Source: an uncultured Prevotella sp. | GTDB lineage: Bacteria; Bacteroidota; Bacteroidia; Bacteroidales; Bacteroidaceae | Direction of reading: 5' to 3' | DNA: 10,391 nt | Assembly (NCBI GenBank): GCA_900319895.1 | Contig: ONQK01000095.1 | Span: forward strand, 1 to 10,391 | Shown here: positions 6,181 to 10,391 of the stretch, in pieces | Position numbering within the stretch: the first letter of the stretch is position 1 | Layout: each line of letters begins with the position of its first letter | Translations under genes and position numbers: made by a program | Notes under the pieces: generated by a model | What the model was told of the DNA's origin: nothing | The model's database searches: none | Seen by the model: only the letters and a program-made list of their open reading frames with translations

Positions 6181-7194
6181 TCATCTCGCCACTTCCGCGC
6201 CGTCGTATCCCCATTTCAGATAGCATGCTCCGTGCACGAACCCGGCTCCAAAGGCTGTCAAAATGATGTTGTCGCCTTTTTTGAGCCTTTTCTCGTTCTC
6301 CCAGAGTGCCAGCGGGATGGAGGCTGCACTGGAATTGCCGATGTGGTCGATGTTCACAATGACCTTTTCCTCGGAGAGTTCGAGGCGTTTGGCCACCGCC
6401 TCGATGATGCGGAGATTGGCCTGGTGTGGAACGACCCAGTCGATGGTCTCGTTGTTGAGCCCATTCCTTTCGGCAATCAGGGCACAGTCGCTGCTCATGT
6501 TCGACACAGCGAAGCGATAGACGGTACGCCCTTCCTGATAAATATAGTGCAGACGGTGGTCCACGGTGAAGTGTGACGCAGGACAAACCGACCCGCCCGC
6601 CTTCATGTGCAGAAAGGGAAGCCCTTTGCCGTCGGTACGGAAATAGGAGTCGATATAGCCTTCTTCAACGTCTTCCTTGGCTTCAATGAGAACCGCCGCG
6701 GCACCGTCCCCGAAAAGCGGGCAGGTGGCCCGATCCTTGTAGTCTGTCATCGATGACATCTTTTCCGCACCGATGAGGATGACTTTCTTGTAGCGTCCGC
6801 TTTCTATCATGTTGACAACCATGTCGAGGGTGTAGATGAACCCGCAACAAGCTGCCGAGAGATCGAAGGCGAAGGCATTTTTCAAGCCCAGCTTGCCCAA
6901 GACGATGGATGCCGTCGACGGGAACCTATAGTCTGGCGTTGTGGTGGCAACAATCAGTGCGTCTATTGAGTCGGGGTCTACGCCCGTCTTGCCCAACAGG
7001 TCCTTGGCTGCCTTCCTGGCCATATAGCTCGTCCCCAGCCCTTCTTCTGTCAGGATGTGGCGCTCTTTGATGCCTACACGAGTCACTATCCATTCATCGT
7101 TGGTGTCGACCATGCGCGAAAGCTCCTCGTTGTTGAGGATATAGTCGGGCAGGTATCCACCGATTCCGGTAATGACCGCTTTCAGTTTTCCCAT
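6181..7194 (-). CDS. fabH: Beta-ketoacyl-ACP synthase III (KAS III)
   Basis: FabH condenses acetyl-CoA or another short acyl-CoA with malonyl-ACP to start type II fatty acid synthesis. The 337-residue protein is full length and carries the Cys-His-Asn triad: C116 in SAACCGF (113-119), H257 in VPHQAN and N287 in GNSSAAS. The His-to-Asn spacing of 30 equals that of E. coli FabH. The N-terminal segment TNDEWIVTRVGIKERH (31-46) and the C-terminal GAGFVHGA are also typical. Residue 117 after the nucleophile is Cys instead of the Ser of E. coli. ATG 7194 lies 2 nt after the rpmF stop, so the two are translated from one transcript. Substrate preference (straight or branched primers) cannot be read from the sequence; Bacteroidales make branched fatty acids, so branched acyl-CoA use is possible. 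Confidence 0.97.
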   Translation of the reverse strand: MGKLKAVITGIGGYLPDYILNNEELSRMVDTNDEWIVTRVGIKERHILTEEGLGTSYMARKAAKDLLGKTGVDPDSIDALIVATTTPDYRFPSTASIVLGKLGLKNAFAFDLSAACCGFIYTLDMVVNMIESGRYKKVILIGAEKMSSMTDYKDRATCPLFGDGAAAVLIEAKEDVEEGYIDSYFRTDGKGLPFLHMKAGGSVCPASHFTVDHRLHYIYQEGRTVYRFAVSNMSSDCALIAERNGLNNETIDWVVPHQANLRIIEAVAKRLELSEEKVIVNIDHIGNSSAASIPLALWENEKRLKKGDNIILTAFGAGFVHGACYLKWGYDGAEVAR

Positions 7195-7196
7195 CG

Positions 7197-7382
7197 TTAT
7201 TCAACTTCAGCCTTAACGATAGCTACTTTTCCTCTATAATAGCCGCAAGTTGGACAAACAGTGTGATACACATAGTAAGCACCGCAGTTGGGACATACTG
7301 CCAATGTTGGAGCGACAGCTTTGTCATGCGTTCTTCTTTTCGCGGTGCGTGTCTTCGATTGTCTTCTTTTAGGATGTGCCAT
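7197..7382 (-). CDS. rpmF: 50S ribosomal protein bL32
   Basis: This 61-residue protein of the large ribosomal subunit starts with the family signature MAHPKRRQSKTRTAKRRTHD (residues 1-20), a strongly basic tail that reaches into rRNA. It is followed by a zinc ribbon with C30-x2-C33 and C43-x2-C46. All four cysteines are present, so this is the zinc-binding form rather than the Cys-less paralogue. The length is normal. It sits between the DUF177 gene (24 nt upstream) and fabH (2 nt downstream), the conserved yceD-rpmF-fab arrangement known from many bacteria. Confidence 0.98.
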   Translation of the reverse strand: MAHPKRRQSKTRTAKRRTHDKAVAPTLAVCPNCGAYYVYHTVCPTCGYYRGKVAIVKAEVE

Positions 7383-7406
7383 AATTGTTTTTAAATGATT
7401 AAATCG

Positions 7407-7928
7407 TTAATATTTCAATTTTTTCAACGCCTCCCAGCGCGGGTCGACCTCCTGCTCTTTCCCATTGCTGCTGCTTCGGGCAGTTGACAGTTCATGCAAT
7501 TTAACTGCCATGGCCGTGTTACACACTCCAGGTTGGTGTACATGCCGAATGGGAATGGCGAGCACGATAGACTCGTAAATGAACCACGCAACGTCAATCG
7601 TACCGTCTTGCCGGTCGATGACGATGAGGTCGTCGTCTTCTGTATAAGTGTCTCCCATCTTCACCGTCAGTTTCGTCTCCGCAACCACGGGCTGCACCAT
7701 GTCGTCAAGACATAGGTTGCAAGGGATGAGCACTTCGCCTTCGATGTGGAACATCAATTCAAAGAAGTCGGCCGTTTTGCGTATAAACAACCGCACGTCT
7801 GCTTTCCCCTGATGCACATCAGGCGCATTTATCGATTTGAAAAAATCGTTGTCAAGGGCAAATTCCAACATCGCTTGCGGTGTTGAAAGTCCCTTTAAAT
7901 CAATCTTATAAGTCGACAAATCACACAT
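7407..7928 (-). CDS. YceD/DUF177 family protein
   Basis: The 173-residue product belongs to the DUF177 (YceD) family, which is usually encoded just upstream of rpmF and has been linked to 23S rRNA metabolism and large-subunit assembly. Visible marks are a CxxC pair (C70, C73) in the segment IPCNLCLDDM, an acidic stretch EDDDLIVID, the segment IYESIVLAIPIRHVH, and a C-terminal DPRWEALKKL (about 162-171) that is characteristic of the family. The start at 7928 is supported by the promoter only 8 nt upstream, which leaves no room for an earlier start. It is the first gene of the DUF177-rpmF-fabH-era cluster. E. coli yceD is a better studied relative; I leave the symbol empty because the Bacteroidetes branch is divergent. 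Confidence 0.92.
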   Translation of the reverse strand: MCDLSTYKIDLKGLSTPQAMLEFALDNDFFKSINAPDVHQGKADVRLFIRKTADFFELMFHIEGEVLIPCNLCLDDMVQPVVAETKLTVKMGDTYTEDDDLIVIDRQDGTIDVAWFIYESIVLAIPIRHVHQPGVCNTAMAVKLHELSTARSSSNGKEQEVDPRWEALKKLKY

Positions 7929-7935
7929 CGGGCTG

Positions 7936-7966
7936 CAAAGTTACGAATAAACGCGCAAAATACAAA
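7936..7966 (-). promoter_or_regulatory. Strong promoter of the DUF177-rpmF-fabH-era cluster
   Basis: On the - strand TTTG (7963-7966), a 19-nt spacer and TAACTTTG (7936-7943) match both parts of the Bacteroidetes housekeeping promoter. The -7 box ends only 7 nt before the ATG at 7926-7928, so the transcript would be leaderless or nearly so. Confidence 0.8.
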
Positions 7967-8030
7967 AAAAAATACTTTTTTTCTTTGATTTACGACCTGT
8001 TTTTTTGATTTTTTAGCTGAAAGACAGGAC

Positions 8031-8069
8031 AAAAAACTCCCCAAGCCTGTTTTTCACAGACTTGGGGAG
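8031..8069 (-). terminator. Intrinsic terminator of the fimbrillin-like gene
   Basis: A 13-bp stem with one T-G wobble (8037-8049 with 8057-8069), a 7-nt loop and six T on the - strand (8031-8036). It lies just past the stop at 8091 and separates the accessory unit from the DUF177 promoter. On the + strand there is no T run, so it works in the leftward direction. Confidence 0.92.
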
Positions 8070-8090
8070 AAAAAGAGATTTGATTATTAC

Positions 8091-10019
8091 TTATTGTTTT
8101 GATAATGGATTGGCAATGTAGACAGGACGGATGCTCATGGCCTTCACATTGGTGGACCTTGAGCGGCTGGTGTATGCACCACCATAGTTGCATGGGTCGC
8201 TCGTCGCATACCATCCGTCCATGTTGCGGTAGAACAGTCCGCCGCCTGAAAAGATGGTGCTTGAGGCGTATGCACAGCTCACGCCGGGCTGCCTGCCTGC
8301 ATCATACACAAAGTCATTCCATCCGCGCTCGCCTTCGGCCGGCAGGAAAATCCCCTTGGTCAACTCATAGTCGGAAAGGATGTATGACCTGTTCAAAAGC
8401 CCGCGCTTATCGCGCATGTCGTCAATAATTTTCTGGCTCTTGCATACAAACATGCCGTAGACGGGGATGTAGGTGGTGCCATTGGCTTTGTGGAAGCTGC
8501 CATGCATCATGTTGACCGGCAGGTTGTTCAGCGGAACCAGATAGACTCCCCACACACGGTGGCAACTTTTGCTGGTGAAGAGCTGTTCGAGCTCAGACAC
8601 CTTTGGCAGGCGGTATTTCCCTTTGGTTGCCACATAGGCCAAGTCGCCATAATAGGTGTCTTTCTGCTCCAGCCCACCGTTGGCAGGCGTATATTTCTTA
8701 TTCAATACTTCTTCCAAGGAAACTTCATGCCTCATGTACTCATCGCGCCAAATGCGCTGGTGGAATTCCAGCCCACCTGCAAAAGAGCCTTTGGTATAGC
8801 AAAAGCGAGCCGAAGTGGGAGCGGTTAATTTATTAGGTACGCGGCCACGGCCTGAGATTTCTCCATGCAAAGCGGCGGAGGTCACCGTAAACTTGCTGTA
8901 ATAGCCGTCCGCCGTAGTGCCGTTGGGGACTGAAGCAGGAGGCATTTGCGGCCACATCGGCACGTCTTTGATGTTTTTGTGGCCCAACAATTCCGGTGCC
9001 CAATATTGTTGAGGGGCAATGAAATAGTGCTCAATGGAGAAGTCATAGGCGGCTCTGTAGAAGTTGTTCTGAACGAGCCCGTTGTGCCACATCAGGTTGC
9101 CCTTTGCCCATTTGATGTCATCGATTTCAATATAATCGCCGGTGTGCGCCTTCAACGCTGTCGCACGGGTCAGCTGCCCAGTGCCCAGCTGAGGAGCCTT
9201 TGCACTCACTTTGTGGGCAATGCCAAGCTCATCTACCACCTCGAGCTGGAACCTCAAGCCAGAGACGTCGGCAAAGGTTGCAAAATAGACGGACTCTGAA
9301 GGTGTGTCGAGGTTGATTTCAAAAAGGTCGGTTGCCGCGGCCACGGGCGTGATGTCGTGGGTAGCCAAGTCCAGCGTCGCCTTACTCTTCGCGCCGGCAA
9401 CTTTCAAGGTCATGCGCTTTACCTTCAGCGGTTCGCCGTTCTCGTCTTTGAAGCCAAACTGGAAGTAGGTCACACCACACTTGAAGGTGCCCAGACGTGC
9501 GTCAACCTTTTTCTCGTTTGCGCTGCGCACCTCAGAGCTGGCAAACACCAAGTCGCAGTTTTCCGCCAAAAAGTCCAACGTTCCTTTCTGCCGGCTCAAA
9601 TCCAAGGTCAACGTACCTTTGTTAAAGACCGCAGTTGGAGATGGGAAAGGGTAAAAAACCGTAATTCTGTCGCCTGGCTTACAATGGACTTTACCTAAAA
9701 AGTCCACACTTTTAGCATCTGCGCTGGGATGAACCATGTCGTACGACTCCTCTTGCGCAGTAACGTTCCACACGCCGATTCGGTCTTCCTTGTTCCAGTG
9801 CGTGCTGAGTCCCTTGCCCACGCCTTCGTCTTTCAAGGCCACGCGACGCTGCCCCTGAGCAGGACTTGCGCTCACTGCCCTAAATTCCACCTCGGGACGG
9901 ATCCAACGGATTGAGGCAGAAGCGTTTTCGACAATGTTTTCTTCATCAGAACAAGAGAAAACCAACAGCGGCATCAAGGCCACCAAGACACGAAGCATTT
10001 TTTTCATTACTTTTTCCAT
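8091..10019 (-). CDS. Fimbrillin-like surface lipoprotein with FISUMP/DUF1566-like C-terminus
   Basis: The 642-residue product has a lipoprotein signal (MKKMLRVLVALMPLLVFSC) with Cys23 followed by SDEEN. Acidic residues right after the Cys are the known export signal that sends Bacteroidetes lipoproteins to the outer surface. Residues about 38-290 resemble the Mfa-like fimbrillin N-terminal domain: a start with RAVS, the typical WNKEDRIGVWN (75-85), KPGDRITVFYPF (114-125) and Asp-rich strands. Residues about 298-635 begin with IDDIKWAKGNL, pass through YRLPKVSELEQLF (469-481) and GIFLPAEGERGW (556-567), and end with WYATSDP and MSIRPVYIAN. This pattern is seen in FISUMP/DUF1566 domains, which have a C-type-lectin-like fold. 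A role as an adhesin or tip-like subunit is inference. I chose ATG 10019 because it leads directly into the signal peptide; the frame extends to 10067 but would overlap the upstream gene. It follows the small acidic gene by 23 nt. Confidence 0.88.
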   Translation of the reverse strand: MEKVMKKMLRVLVALMPLLVFSCSDEENIVENASASIRWIRPEVEFRAVSASPAQGQRRVALKDEGVGKGLSTHWNKEDRIGVWNVTAQEESYDMVHPSADAKSVDFLGKVHCKPGDRITVFYPFPSPTAVFNKGTLTLDLSRQKGTLDFLAENCDLVFASSEVRSANEKKVDARLGTFKCGVTYFQFGFKDENGEPLKVKRMTLKVAGAKSKATLDLATHDITPVAAATDLFEINLDTPSESVYFATFADVSGLRFQLEVVDELGIAHKVSAKAPQLGTGQLTRATALKAHTGDYIEIDDIKWAKGNLMWHNGLVQNNFYRAAYDFSIEHYFIAPQQYWAPELLGHKNIKDVPMWPQMPPASVPNGTTADGYYSKFTVTSAALHGEISGRGRVPNKLTAPTSARFCYTKGSFAGGLEFHQRIWRDEYMRHEVSLEEVLNKKYTPANGGLEQKDTYYGDLAYVATKGKYRLPKVSELEQLFTSKSCHRVWGVYLVPLNNLPVNMMHGSFHKANGTTYIPVYGMFVCKSQKIIDDMRDKRGLLNRSYILSDYELTKGIFLPAEGERGWNDFVYDAGRQPGVSCAYASSTIFSGGGLFYRNMDGWYATSDPCNYGGAYTSRSRSTNVKAMSIRPVYIANPLSKQ

Positions 10020-10042
10020 AATTCTTATTTTCTTTTTTATTT

Positions 10043-10288
10043 TTAATTTTTTTCTTGCAGACTCCATATTTCTTCAAAATCATAATTCTTGGCATCGCCG
10101 CCGATAATGAAATCATCATCGTCATCGTCAGAGAAACCGCCATTATCACCCTCAGACCCCTCGTCGTACCCAGGCTTTTGATTACTTGCGGACAAAATCG
10201 GACAGTCTAAATCCAAAAGAGCCAACTTTAACATCTCCGGAGCAGAATACTTTGTCTTCTGCTCTCCTAATTCTTTCATCTTTTTCAT
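10043..10288 (-). CDS. Small acidic protein of unknown function before the fimbrillin-like gene
   Basis: An 81-residue product with a basic N-terminus (MKKMKELGEQKTKY), then SAPEMLKLALLDLDCPILSAS (15-35), and an extremely acidic, Gly-rich C-terminal half with GYDEGSEGDNG and six consecutive Asp (54-59). It has one Cys (C29), no lipobox and no convincing signal peptide. The layout, a conserved-looking Y-x-A-P-E plus Leu-rich segment followed by a variable acidic tail, resembles short proteins I recall from Prevotella and Bacteroides next to surface or secreted protein genes. It also recalls precursor peptides with leader and core, but that is inference. Start ATG 10288 is followed by a second Met at codon 4. 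It ends 23 nt before the surface lipoprotein gene, so the two are probably co-transcribed. No function is assigned. Confidence 0.65.
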   Translation of the reverse strand: MKKMKELGEQKTKYSAPEMLKLALLDLDCPILSASNQKPGYDEGSEGDNGGFSDDDDDDFIIGGDAKNYDFEEIWSLQEKN

Positions 10289-10391
10289 TTAAAATAGTTC
10301 TTATACTTGTTATAATTTATTTATAATGCTATACTTGATTTTACTTTAAAATTTGTTGAAAAACCTCTGTATTCATTAATTTTCACTTACT
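10289..10391 (-). promoter_or_regulatory. AT-rich upstream region with symmetric short repeats
   Basis: On the - strand, between 10337 and 10302, the order is CAAGTATA, ATTATAA, ATTATAA, CAAGTATA, with spacers of a few bases. No TAnnTTTG box is present in the 103 nt up to the window edge. The repeats could be operator half-sites or alternative -10 elements for the two-gene accessory unit; the high AT content makes chance repeats more likely. Confidence 0.4.

Noticed and set aside
10020..10067. Longer start of the fimbrillin-like gene
   Set aside because: It would overlap the small acidic gene and put a charged 16-residue tail before a clear lipoprotein signal peptide.

Overview
The window looks like chromosomal DNA from a member of Bacteroidales, most likely Prevotellaceae. 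The protein sequences read like Bacteroidetes orthologues. Promoter candidates match the Bacteroidetes -7 box TAnnTTTG, Shine-Dalgarno sites are absent and replaced by A/T-rich leaders, and the gene order DUF177-rpmF-fabH-era-der is, as I recall it, typical of that group. The genus assignment is inference from memory; no search was run.

Left end (1-2310): a possible C-terminal fragment of an unidentified gene (1-90) runs almost into ybeY (rRNA maturation endonuclease). ybeY faces eno (enolase) across a symmetric 19-bp terminator hairpin. About 400 bp without a gene (1914-2310) holds the divergent promoters of eno and the next gene, plus a 43-nt pure-purine run.

Middle (2311-3680): a DUF3298-type lipoprotein on the + strand ends at a strong terminator. 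It faces a small lipoprotein on the - strand, which is the last gene of the long leftward cluster.

Leftward housekeeping cluster (3297-7928, - strand, transcribed right to left): a YceD/DUF177 protein, rpmF (bL32), fabH (KAS III), era, der, then the small lipoprotein. It links ribosome assembly (bL32 and two assembly GTPases) with the first condensation of fatty acid synthesis. It starts from a near-leaderless promoter in front of DUF177. A second promoter candidate lies before der. Era carries an apparent in-frame insertion of about 11 residues containing a small palindrome. The fabH-era gap holds a short repeat-rich segment.

Right end (8031-10391, - strand): a two-gene accessory unit. A small, very acidic 81-aa protein of unknown function precedes a 642-aa lipoprotein with a fimbrillin-like N-terminal half and a FISUMP/DUF1566-like C-terminal half, probably exposed at the cell surface. 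The unit ends at its own terminator. Its AT-rich upstream region lacks the usual -7 box and carries a symmetric set of short repeats. This unit is the least described part of the window. I found no tRNA, rRNA, CRISPR array, insertion sequence or phage gene.
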